64,000 nucleotides of DNA from assembly GCA_037447655.1 (NCBI GenBank), contig JBBHKE010002253.1, forward strand, positions 1-64,000, in the 5' to 3' direction. Both the position numbers and the translations under genes were made by a program. Source of the DNA: Zygnema cylindricum. Taxonomy: Eukaryota; Streptophyta; Zygnematophyceae; Zygnematales; Zygnemataceae. This document shows positions 1-9,464 of this stretch, piece after piece. The notes below the pieces were generated by a model. That model made no database searches and had not been told where the DNA came from. It saw only the letters and a program-made list of their open reading frames with translations. Position 1 is the first letter of the stretch. Every line of letters begins with the position of its first letter.

Positions 1-295
1 GGAGGGGAAACAAGGGGGAGGAGGAGGGGAAAAAAGGGGAGAGGGAAGGAGGGGGAAAAGGGAAGAGGGAAGAGGGTCAGAGGAGGAGAGTGGGAGAATG
101 GGAGAGGGGCAGGGGGAGAGTGGGAGAGGGGGAAAGGGGGAGAGGGGATGAAGGGGAGAGGGGAAGAACGAGGGGGTGAGAGGGAGAATGAGAGAGGGGG
201 AGAGGGAGAGGGAGAATGAGAGAGGGGGAGAGGGAGAGGGAGAGAGAGAGAGAGAGAGAGAGGGGGAGAGGGAGATCGGGGGAGGAAGGGAGTAC
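1..295. repeat. Polypurine (GA/GGGA-rich) low-complexity tract
   Basis: Nearly every base on the + strand is G or A, in runs such as GGGGAGAGGG and a short (GA)n near 240-262. No coding content. Similar purine or pyrimidine tracts recur at 8,560-8,965 and 9,560-9,965. Confidence 0.9.
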
Positions 296-1951
296 TCAAT
301 TTGATAATCGTGGTTGATAGGAGACATCGCCTTATCAATTAATCTCAACCGTACCATGGGACACATCACGGTATACGGAAGGCTGTACCTAGATTTCCAT
401 AGGCTCTTCCTAGATTTCTATAGAGTTGTCGGATTTGAGCTAGTACATATAAGGTAGAAATTCCATCGGGATGCTTTTGTAATTGTATAGCCAACATTTC
501 TGCGAGGGGGCTTGCAGGGTTATGAAGTAACAGGACAAGAGGGGTAAAGGCAAAGGCATCTTGTTCAACCATCGAACATCACAGGGTTGGAAGACTGCGT
601 CTACAATGTCACGCAAGACACGCGACATAAGTTGGTCACTTGCTGCATTAATGCGATTCTGAACAATTAGAAGTTGCATAAAATCATCGAAGAACATTGC
701 ATCCCAACAAACATGATGCTACGCGCGGTGCTTTTTATCCACTCATTTAATGATTACTTCTCTCCATTATGTAAACCTATCAAAAGATTGAAGAAGGCGT
801 GAGTCTGGGCGCCTTCTTCTTCCTCATACCTTACGTTTTCCATTAATGTTTTTAGCCTCTCGTAGGCCTTTCAAGATGTGAATTCAATTCCATTTCAATC
901 CGTGCTACACCCTCCTTTTACTTATTTATAATGAGCAAATTGTCCACACACACAATAACAAAGAATACTTTGTGTAGGTTCTCAACATTTAACACACATT
1001 TTGAGTGATTAGTTGGTTGTTATTAATACTAAATTTGTTTGAGCTGGTCTAACTTTTTGCCTTAAAGTTTGTTGCATCCATAAAAGGATTTAAGCAACTC
1101 GCGAGCCAAAATCTCTCTTTCGAATTCCTCAAGGGTGAGAATAACTTCTCTACGTAGTTTGTAACTTCAATTTTTGATCTCAATATTGGAAATCCCTTAA
1201 CATAATTTCTTCAAAATATAGCCTTTAGTAAATTTAAATGTTATCTAAGTTTGACACCACACACTGAAGAAATTTTGGCTGGGACCCATACATTAAAATG
1301 AAATAGCTCTAGGATCTTTTATACTTCGTGACGTGTTTTGCGTGGAAAAAAGTGTTGATGAAGTTTAGCAAGTGCACAACCATCACATCTATTAGATGTT
1401 CATTTATCAAAGAAGGGTGATCCTTTGACATGTCATTGTTCGTTCTTACTCCCTCCCATGACTACTCACTCACTCACTAACTGAACCAATTTTCAATGTG
1501 ATACCATTGAGGGGATCGTTAACGTACACACAGAATGCACAACAACTCACAATCTCATAAGCAGAAGCACGTAACCCATAAAACACTCATACACGCTCAG
1601 CGGATTTAGACAAAGTTCGAAAAAGTACCTGTATATTAGGCTAAAGTTTTCTACTTCCTCTCACCCTCACAAATTTATCTTTCATCACAACCCTTTTCAC
1701 TACTCAGTAGTGACTCATAACTTACAAGAGGAATGAACTATATAACTACCAAAATGAGACGTTCTTTCACTAACATGAGCGACATAGTTCCACCGAACGC
1801 AGACTACGATACAATACAAACATAGTTCTCTTACCTTAGACACGTGTTGAACGAAACGAAACATGCATGGGACAGCGTGCACGATACACATATTGCGTTA
1901 AAGATTTGCTGGCGTTATTTATTGAGCCCAAATTAGAGTTTATAACACTAA
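296..1951. other. Unassigned intergenic stretch with short transposon fragments
   Basis: I see no gene. At about 585-640 there is a piece resembling the MITE family whose full copies lie at 25,486 and 29,752; the shared words are GTCTACAATGTCACG and a GCGACA-like tail. At about 475-500 a short piece resembles the 3' end of the MITE at 1,952 in reverse. The rest is AT-rich and unrecognised. Confidence 0.5.
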
Positions 1952-2675
1952 GGGTGAAGTTCCATTAGACGAAAAGTGAGGTTGTTTACATAAATTCTGA
2001 CCTCTCCGTATTACGTCGTACTTCTTATTTTGTTTTTATGCGAAAAACAACATTACAGAGAATCTTGCCAATATTCTCCAAAAGTCTAGGAGTTAACGAT
2101 GACCGTTGGATATTTTTTCGCGAAGCATTCGCTTCGAAAGTTTATGTAATTGGTGATGCACCTCGCGCGAGGTACATCACCAATTACAGAAAAATTTGAG
2201 CCGCGACATGCTGGACAATGAGCATACGTGTCAAGATGGCAACCAACGGAAATCAGAAAATTTCGCACACGATATACGCATTCAAAAATCCAACAGAAAA
2301 TGCAAATGAAATGTCGTAACGCACTTTCACCACGCTATTTCTGGTAGATCCCATTTGTCACACTATTTGTGGCAGCGCTCATTCGTCACGCGAAAAAACA
2401 CGAACCCTAAAACAAATGAGGTGGTATGTGAGAAGGCGTCTGCAAAGAGTACAAAAGTTGCACGATGATCACGTACCCACGTACATGGTACACAAATGAA
2501 GATTTTTGGTCGGAGCGAAAATCATTGACGATTTTTAACATCCAATCTTAGCTCACGTGGTACCACTGAAATATGAACACGTGGATTACCGACTCGGCGC
2601 AATAGAACTTCGTTCAAATTGTAGCATTTTGTAATGTTGGCCGTACAATTACAGTGTCCTAATGGAACTTCACCC
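1952..2675 (+). mobile_element. PIF/Harbinger-like MITE, family P1, copy 1
   Basis: The ends are inverted repeats, GGGTGAAGTTCCATTAG on the left and CTAATGGAACTTCACCC on the right, flanked by TAA on both sides (1949-1951 and 2676-2678). A 3-bp TWA duplication with G-rich termini is the signature of PIF/Harbinger (Tourist-like) elements. The element is 724 bp with no transposase. Its interior holds an imperfect palindrome of about 42 bp (2148-2189), with arms GTAATTGGTGAT and ATCACCAATTAC around CCTCGCGCGAGG. Other copies are at 28,426, 30,554, 59,017 and 62,619 (reverse). Confidence 0.85.
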
Positions 2676-2789
2676 TAATTTACGCTAACTAGTAAATCAA
2701 CGCCCGTTACACGGGCATATACTGTGTCAACTACATCGCCAATCGCTATTAGAGTAGAAGTTTATTTAGCATATATGAATAATTACCGC

Positions 2790-3293
2790 TGCTTATGTTA
2801 ATTAAGAATTTGAAAATCTTGAATAAAAATCATACATTCTAATTGTTTAATAATTCTAATTTGGGTCTTAGAAAAAAAAAATGTCGGTCGCAAACATGCT
2901 TACACTAATATAGGTATTTGTACAAAATCTGACAAATCGTACACAAATCGTATGTTCACACAATCGAAACGTGGTTGCTGGACGAATATGTGCGAGCGTG
3001 ATATTTGACAACCCGATTATATCCCCTTTTTAGAGCGCACATTCTCATGCGTCCGTGGTTACTAAAACTCATTAATTATACTTTTTTCACTTAAAAAAAT
3101 ACAATTTTGTACGGTTTGACACTCTTCTTACACCACACTAATTAAATGATGAAGTACTTCCGTTTTGTATCGTACTAACAAATTAACCCTAAATAGAGTA
3201 AAGAAAAAAATAGAATGAACTACGCTAATAGAGAGAAAAAAAAAAAGCGGGGTGGAATTAGCGTACACTACGCTAATAGTGATTGGCGGTGTA
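2790..3293 (+). mobile_element. hAT-like MITE family I, diverged copy
   Basis: The right end (ACGCTAATAGTGATTGGCGGTGTA) matches the right ends of elements at 4,441, 5,474 and 28,416. The interior, including the ACACCACACTA stretch near 3130, aligns by eye with 4,270-4,340. The left boundary is uncertain. Confidence 0.5.
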
Positions 3294-3475
3294 GTGTTGG
3301 GTATCGAGGACCTATTGCCGATATTCAATATATATCGCCTTTTAGGGATCCGATAATCGATATATCGAATCCATGTACCTAGAAGCTAAATATCTGGATA
3401 TTCACGCGATTTTTTTCTTTTCTTCCCGATTTTTTTCTCAACCCCTCCCCCCCTACACTGTGGCGCTAGCTCAGT

Positions 3476-3517
<42 letters not shown>

Positions 3518-3685
3518 CCGTACGATTTTCTGTCGATTTTCCGTACGATTTTTGTTCTTCAGCTGTACGAACACCCATTTTTCGCGATGTATATCGCGAT
3601 AATTTATGTTGGTCCCGGTACGATATATTGAGGATTCTGCTCGATCGATTATCGCGATATGAATTTACCCGATACCCAACACTAC
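3291..3685. mobile_element. Short TIR element with 16-bp perfect inverted ends
   Basis: GTAGTGTTGGGTATCG at 3291-3306 is the exact reverse complement of 3670-3685. The 395-bp interior is rich in TATCGAT/ATCGCGAT words and holds a 41-base G run. I could not identify a target-site duplication, so the superfamily is open. A diverged relative with the same TATCGG vocabulary lies at 26,905-27,690. Confidence 0.65.
3476..3516 (+). repeat. Uninterrupted 41-base poly(G) run
   Basis: Forty-one consecutive G residues, preceded within 40 bases by a C-rich stretch (ACCCCTCCCCCCCTAC). Exact length may be unreliable for any sequencing method. Confidence 0.9.
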
Positions 3686-3699
3686 TGTCAAGTTTATCA

Positions 3700-3900
3700 T
3701 GCCCGTACCCCGGACGTACGGCAACGTCACGTTGTGCCAGCAGTCCGGCGGTCTGTACCGTTGACGCATGGCAACGTCACGTGACGCACGGCAACGTCAG
3801 TTGTGCTAGCGGTTCGGCGGTCTGTACCGCTGACGCACGGCAGCGTCACGTTGTGCCAGCGGTAAGGCGGTCCGTACTGCGGACGATCGCACGACAACGT
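3700..3900 (+). repeat. Diverged GC-rich array units (first block)
   Basis: Words of the 49-bp array (ACGGCAACGT, GTGCCAGC, GGCGGTCTGTACCG) recur about every 40-50 bp but with more divergence than in the blocks further right. The MITE at 3901-4441 separates this block from the next. Confidence 0.6.
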
Positions 3901-4441
3901 TACACCGCGAATCGTTAATAGTGTCAAAGTTTAAATAGTGTTGAAGGTAATTTACTGTAATTGATGCTAATTAAGAATTTGTTTTTTTTTTAAAAAGGTG
4001 TATTTTAATTTCGGCTTAATGCTAATTTGGGAACAACAAAAACTAAATATTCTCCGTACGATTGTATATATTAACATATGTATTCGTACAAAATATTAGA
4101 AATCGTACGCCGTCGTGAAATTTAATTCTCCGTACATGTCAGACTAATTTACTTGTCACACTAATTCCGTTTTTTGAGTGCACATTCCTATGCTTGCGCA
4201 TCTGATTTAATTCATTTTTTGTAAAATTTTCACTTTAAAAGGTACATTTATGTACGGTCTGACATCGACCGTACACCACACTATTTAGATATTATTGTAC
4301 TTTCATTTTTTACGCTATTCAATACGGTACCTTAATTAACGTGAAGGAAAAAATAAAATCATGTATCCTATTTAGGAAAAAAACTCAAAATTTCAGGAAC
4401 CCAAATTAGATTTATATACTCTAATAACGATCCGCGGTGTA
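3901..4441 (+). mobile_element. hAT-like MITE family I
   Basis: Left end TACACCGCGAATCGTTA and right end TAACGATCCGCGGTGTA form inverted repeats. The 541-bp element sits inside the GC-rich tandem array, splitting it. No clear target duplication is left. The interior is repeated at 4,990-5,474 and in diverged form at 2,790-3,293 and 27,800-28,416. Confidence 0.65.
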
Positions 4442-4490
4442 TATTCTGCCAGCGGCACGGCGACCTTCGACGGTTGGCAACGTTACATTG

Positions 4491-4925
4491 TGCCAACCCT
4501 ACGCGGTCTACACAGCGACGTTTGGCAATAATACATTACGCCATCCGTACGGCGCTCTGCACACCGACGCACGGCAACGTTAAATTACGCCATCCGTACG
4601 GCGCTCTGCACACCGACGCACGGCAACGTTACATTTCGCCAACCGTACGGCGCTCTGCACACCGACGCACGGCAACGTTACATTTCGCCAACCGTACGGC
4701 GCTCTGCACACCGACGCACGGCAACGTTAAATTTCGCCAACCGTACGGCGCTCTGCACACCGACGGTTGGCAATGTTAGAGAATGCCAGCCGTACGGTGG
4801 TCTGCACACCGACAACTGGCAACGTAAGATTACGCCATCCAAACGGCGGTACGGGCGGCACCTTTACATTGTGCCAGCAGTACGGCGGTCCGTACTGCGG
4901 ACGGACGGAAAATATCCTTGACAGA
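4491..4925 (+). repeat. 49-bp GC-rich tandem array with CCGTACGG palindromes
   Basis: Units starting GCC(A/C)A(T/C)CCGTACGG begin at 4540, 4589, 4638, 4687, 4736 and 4785, an exact 49-bp period. Each unit holds CCGTACGG, then CTCTGCACACCGACG and CACGGCAACGTTA. Flanking units back to about 4491 and on to about 4880 are more diverged. The array ends just before a TATATAAGG motif. The unit is rich in CpG, unlike its surroundings. Confidence 0.85.
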
Positions 4926-4941
4926 CACACCGCCTACCGCC

Positions 4942-4950
4942 TATATAAGG
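4942..4950 (+). promoter_or_regulatory. TATA-box-like module after the 49-bp array (copy 1)
   Basis: TATATAAGG follows the tandem array and is followed by TTTCGCAGAGG and GAACAACGTTC. The same module in the same position follows the second array block at 5925. A core promoter driven by the array is inference. Confidence 0.4.
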
Positions 4951-4989
4951 TTTCGCAGAGGGGCGAACAACGTTCCCTTATTTATATAC

Positions 4990-5474
4990 TGATTGATGCT
5001 AATTAAGAATTTGATTTTTTTTTTAAAAGGTGTATTGTAATTTCGGCTTTATGATAATTTGAGAACAACAAAAAATAAATATTCTCTGTACGATTGTATA
5101 CAATAACATATGCATTCGTACAAAATATTAGAAATCGTACGTCGTCGTGAAATTTACATCTCCGTACATGTCAGACTAATTTACTTGTCAGACTAATTTC
5201 GTTTTTTGAGTGCACGTCCCTATGCGTGCGCATCTGATTTAATTCATTTTTTTGTAAAAATTTCACTTTAAAAGGTACATTTATGTACGGTCTGACATCG
5301 ACCGTACATCACACTATTTAGATCTTATTGTACTTTCATTTTTTACGCTATTCTGTAAGGTACCTTAATTAAAGTGAAGGAAAAATTAAAATCATGTATC
5401 CTATTTAGGAAAAAAAATCAAAATTTGAGGAACCCAAATTAGAGTTATATACTCTAATAACGATTCGCGGTGTA
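4990..5474 (+). mobile_element. hAT-like MITE family I, left end missing
   Basis: The sequence from TTGATGCTAATTAAGAATTTG to the right end ACGATTCGCGGTGTA repeats the element at 3,901-4,441 but lacks its first ~55 bases. It is part of a roughly 1-kb tandem duplication (about 3,960-4,990 and 4,990-5,950) containing MITE, GC-rich array and TATA module. Confidence 0.6.
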
Positions 5475-5905
5475 CATTCTGCCAGCGACACGGCGGACTT
5501 CGACGGTTGGCAACGTTACATTGTGCCAACCGTACGCGGTCTGCACAGCGACGGTTGGCAATGATACCTTACGCCATCCGTACGGCAGTCTGCACATGAC
5601 GCACGGCAATGTTACATTACACCATCCGTACGGCGGTTTGCACAACGACGCACGGCAACGTTAAATTACGCCATTCGTACGGCGGTTTGCACACCGACGC
5701 ACGGCAATGTTAGGTTTCGCCAACCGTACGGCGCTCTGTAGACCGACGGTTGGCAATGTTAGAGTATGCCAGCCGTACGGTGGTCTACACACCGACAACT
5801 GGCAATGTAAGATTACGCCATCCGTACGTAGGTACGGATGACACCGTTACATTGTGCCAGCGGTACGGCGGTCCGTACTGCGGACGGACGGAAAAAATCG
5901 AAGAC
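5475..5905 (+). repeat. 49-bp GC-rich array, second copy
   Basis: Same order of units as 4,442-4,925, with CCGTACGG or CCGTACG at about one per unit, and units starting GCCATCCGTACGG, GCCAACCGTACGG and GCCAGCCGTACGG. It is more diverged than the first copy. Confidence 0.75.
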
Positions 5906-5924
5906 AGACACACCGCTTACCGCC

Positions 5925-5933
5925 TATATAAGG
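5925..5933 (+). promoter_or_regulatory. TATA-box-like module after the 49-bp array (copy 2)
   Basis: TATATAAGG in the context CGCCTATATAAGGTTTCGCA, as at 4942. No recognisable gene follows, so a role is unproven. Confidence 0.35.
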
Positions 5934-6039
5934 TTTCGCAGAGGAACGAACAACGTTCTCTTATTTATATACTGATTACGAAAACGAAGCGCACGGACGT
6001 GAACCGTACAAAAATACATTCCCTCGCAAACTTATGAGC

Positions 6040-6690
6040 AAACTAGAGGACCAATCAGATAAGAGAACATGTAATGTCAAAAAAAACAAACGCTTGCGTG
6101 GCAGTACAGTTTGTTTTGGAAGGCTTCGTACATATCATGTCCGCAAAGCGTTTACTTTTCGTATGGACAATTGGCTCATATCACGACACGCTAATTGACG
6201 TAAGCTAGCGTCCCGTGCCAATTCACACCGGACAAAAAAAAGTACCGTTTTCATACCATACCGTTTTCTCCTTTTTCAAGTGTGAACCACGCAAATGACG
6301 TCGACGTCGTCACAAATGACCATGACGTCAAAATGTCACAAAACCTTAAACATCTACAATGTCACAAAAAACTAAACGTCACCAGTCGTCGCTGTTTTTG
6401 TCGACGTCACCGATTGTCGAACGTTTCGTAGTCGTCTTCAATCGTCACAAGTTGTACCTACGTCTACAACCGTCACATGTCAAAGCTGCTCTGAAAAATA
6501 GTACGGAGAATCTTTATGTAAAATCCAAAATAATCCTTTGGAAGTACCAATTACATGGGCACATACATACCGTTACAGTTAAAACTAAAAGATTTTATTT
6601 CCAGTTAAAGATTTTAGGGTTTCCACTTTCCAGTTTTAGAATACACGTCATGACGTATTTACCGTCTGCGTATTTTAATTATTTTACAGT
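6040..6690 (-). mobile_element. Fragments of MITE family G; no gene seen
   Basis: About 6,290-6,490 reads in reverse like the inside of the elements at 60,741 and 61,681: ACATCTACAATGTCAC, CGTCTACAACCGTCAC and TGACGTCAAAATGTCACA. The ends are not recognisable. The rest of the stretch shows nothing I can name. Confidence 0.4.
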
Positions 6691-7180
6691 GTGCGTATTT
6701 TATGACGTCATCAAGCCAATGTATGACGTCACAAACCCATGAAAATGACGTCTCATTTGTTCAAATTTGTCGGATTGACATGCCTGTCCCCCCTATTGCC
6801 ACGAGTACTTGTCTTATTCGTTCTGACTTGTCTCGATTGCGGCTGACGTGTCAGTGTTCCTTTCCTCCCGCACGTGCAGAAAGATTGCAAGCGGCAGTAC
6901 TGCACTTTCACACGTGTGGCACGTGTGACACGGCAGGAAAATGCTTTCTCTAACCTCTCCCGCGACGCTCCTCTCCCCTTCACACGTGTGGGAATATCCT
7001 CTCGCGCTGACACGTGGCACCCTTTTAGGGAAATGTTTGCGAAAGCGGGCGGGTGAAGTGACAGGTAGACATTTGGAAAGGTCGTCCTTCGTCCTACGTG
7101 GCGGCGTTGGACCAATGAGGTGCGAGGAGGACTTGCCACGTGTCAGTTTAGTCAACGTTGGTCAACGGTTTGTGTAACTT
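6690..7180 (+). promoter_or_regulatory. Promoter-like cluster of G-boxes and TGACGTCA sites
   Basis: Six CACGTG palindromes lie at 6871, 6911, 6920, 6983, 7011 and 7137. There are two TGACGTCA sites (6703 and 6724), ACGTGTC at 6846, TACGTGGC near 7095, CCAAT near 7111 and two GTCAAC words near 7151-7168. In plants CACGTG/ACGTGKC sites are bound by bZIP (ABRE) and bHLH factors and TGACGTCA by TGA/CREB-type bZIPs. The nearest gene downstream on the same strand is the pfkB kinase (first recognised exon near 8,442), so this may be its promoter; that assignment is inference. Part of the TGACG content could come from the MITE debris to the left. Confidence 0.4.
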
Positions 7181-7261
7181 GTAGTTTTGTGCTCCGTCTC
7201 TTCACCCCTCCTTTTTCTCTTTATTTCTTTTTTTGCTTTTATTTATTTCTTTATTATTATT

Positions 7262-7452
<191 letters not shown>

Positions 7453-7888
7453 TCACATATAAACATTTTGTTTACTTTTTGATTATTATTTTGAGGTGCA
7501 CATGCCATTTATTTTTATCATTATTCTTGTTATTATTTTTATTATTATTTTTTTTGGTCATTTTTGTTTTTTTTGGTATATTTTAAATTTTTTTGGATGG
7601 ATTTTTTTTTTTCATACTCACATCCTTAAAATTATTTTAGAAACGCGACAGTGAAAAAATAACGATTTAAAATAATTAAAATAACAAATAAAATTAAAAC
7701 ATAAATAAACTAAAAAAGCAAAAGAATGAAAAAAAAATCTTACTTTTCTCACTTCCCCTCACTTCCCTCCCTTCTCATTTTTCCATTTTTAATTATTTAT
7801 TTATTCACTTTTTTTTTTTTTTTTTTTCCTAATTTTCTATTTTTTTATTGTTGTTATTGTTATTGCTATTATTATTATTATTATTTTG

Positions 7889-8530
7889 CCTTTTTAGATT
7901 GAAATTTGACGATAAAATAAAGAAAATGAAGTCTGTCGGCAAAGTGCGAACGATCAGAAAATGACAAAATTTATCTATTTAATTTCTTATTGGTTTTTAT
8001 GTTTTTTCCGCCTTTTTTTTTGTCTTTTTTTGTTTGTTTGTTTATTTATCAATCTACGTATTTTTTTTTGTTTCTGTTTCTGGTTTAAATTTGACAATAA
8101 AAAAAAAAAAGTGAAGTCCACTCAAAAGTGCAATTGTTGATTTGGATTCCGATTAGAAAAAGACAAAACTTATCTATTTTTTATTTGTATTTTTTATTTT
8201 ATTTTATTATTTTATTTTTTTCATTTTTTCTTTTTTTCTTTTTTTCTGGTCTTTTTTTCCTTAGTTCAAAATTTGAAGATAAAGAAAAAAATTGACCTCG
8301 GGTTCGGATTCGAAGCAGAAAAAAACGAAACTTATCTATTTATTTATTATTGGTTTCTAATTCTTGTCTGTTTTTTTTTTTCTTTTGTTGATTTTTTTGT
8401 TGTTTGTTTTTTTCTTTATTTAATTGTTTTTTTTTTTTTAGTTCAAAATTTGCAATCCGTTCCCAAAGTACGAATACCGATTTTGATTCTGATCAGAAAA
8501 AGACGAAACTTCCGGAAAAAAGATCCGTTG
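7889..8530 (+). repeat. Four diverged ~180-bp tandem units, each with an exon-like core
   Basis: Each unit has a T-rich run, then TTTAG or similar, then TTCAAAATTTG(A/C).., then GATCAGAAAAAGACGAAACTT or a variant. Cores begin near 7,900, 8,085, 8,268 and 8,442. The first three continue into ATCTATTTATT; the fourth instead continues into CCGGAAAAAAGATCCGTT and a splice donor. Together they look like a small tandem duplication around an exon. Confidence 0.65.
8442..8529 (+). CDS. Putative upstream coding exon of the pfkB kinase gene
   Basis: A T-rich tract ending in AG (8440-8441) precedes an open stretch that ends in LPEKRSV, followed by a strong donor GTAAGA at 8530. Plant kinases of this group start with a short leader ending in a similar Pro-Glu-x-Arg-x-Val segment just before GCGG, and the reading phase (0) fits the next exon at 9465. 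No in-frame ATG lies in this exon, so the start codon must be further upstream or the exon assignment is wrong. It is the last of four tandem units with similar cores, so this may be a duplicated exon of which only one copy is used. Confidence 0.4.
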
Positions 8531-8559
8531 TAAGAATCTATTCGGAATGAATACTTCTC

Positions 8560-8965
8560 CACATTGAAGGAGAGAGAAGGGGGGTAGAGGGAGAAATTGA
8601 AGAGAGTGTGATTGAGAGGAGAGGGGAGAGAGGAGAAAGTGAGGGAGATATTGGAGTGTGGAGAGAGAGGGAGAGAGGGAAGGCAGAGGAGTGGGGAGTG
8701 CGGAGTGGAGAGGAGAAAGTTAGATGAGAGTGGGGTGTGGAGTGTGTAGTGTGGAGATTGAGGAGGGAGAGAGGGGAGGCAGGGAAGAGGGGAGGAGAAG
8801 AGTGGGGAGAGAGGAGAGGTGAGAGGTGAGAGGAGAGACAGGAGAGGGGAGAAGAGAGAGGAGAGAGGAGACTAGGACATAATATGGGAAGGAGGGAGAG
8901 GTGGAAAAGAAAATGAGGGAAAAACAGGAGAGAAATGTAAAATAAAAGGAAACAGAGAAAGAAAA
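8560..8965. repeat. Polypurine tract (GA-rich) inside the putative first intron
   Basis: About 400 bases almost wholly G and A on the + strand. With the pyrimidine tracts at 9,560-9,965 and elsewhere, the introns of this gene alternate long purine and pyrimidine runs. No coding content. Confidence 0.85.
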
Positions 8966-9149
8966 AAACCACTTTTGATAATTTTTTCATTTCCAGCGAT
9001 ATAATTCTTGGAAGTATTAATTTTTGGCATTTTTAAGAGGTGATTTTTTTTTTTTTTCTTATCAAGTTTCTTATTCAATTTTCTATACTATTTCTTAAAT
9101 TCAATGTCATTTATATCTTTCATTTGTTTACTTTTGCCTTTTTCTTAAT

Positions 9150-9181
9150 ATATGTAATATATGTAATATATATATATGTCT

Positions 9182-9213
<32 letters not shown>

Positions 9214-9216
9214 GTG

Positions 9217-9267
<51 letters not shown>

Positions 9268-9270
9268 ATT
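9150..9270 (+). repeat. Compound microsatellite (TA)n/(CA)n/(TG)n
   Basis: Alternating TA, CA and TG dinucleotides, including TACACACACACACACACA and TATATATATGTGTGTGTG blocks. It lies in the intron between the putative exon at 8,442 and the exon at 9,465. Confidence 0.9.
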
Positions 9271-9464
9271 TCTGTTTATTATTCAGCTTTTTACTTCACA
9301 CTTCTTTTATTTTACCCTTTTCTGGTCTCTCTCTCTCTCTCTCTCTCTCTCCTTGTCTTTCTCTCCCTCTCTCCCTCTCTCCCTCTCTCCCTCTCTGTTT
9401 CTTATTTTGTTTTTTTATTTATTATACTCTTTTTAAATTTTACCCTTTTTTTTATTTTTTTTAG

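Noticed and set aside
2086-2268. Small Cys-containing open frame in the P1 MITE
   Set aside because: It is not conserved among P1 copies, which differ by indels and stops over the same stretch.
3373-3918. Open frame with a Gly run
   Set aside because: The Gly run is the G41 homopolymer and the rest is transposon and array sequence.
4474-4779. Repetitive open frame over the 49-bp array
   Set aside because: A 49-bp period is not a multiple of three, so each unit reads in a different frame; no protein repeat is maintained.
4491-4925. CRISPR array
   Set aside because: Units are contiguous with no unique spacers, and the context is a plant genome.
8538-8990. Ser/Pro/Leu-rich open frame on the minus strand
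   Set aside because: It is the complement of the polypurine tract; composition explains the lack of stops.
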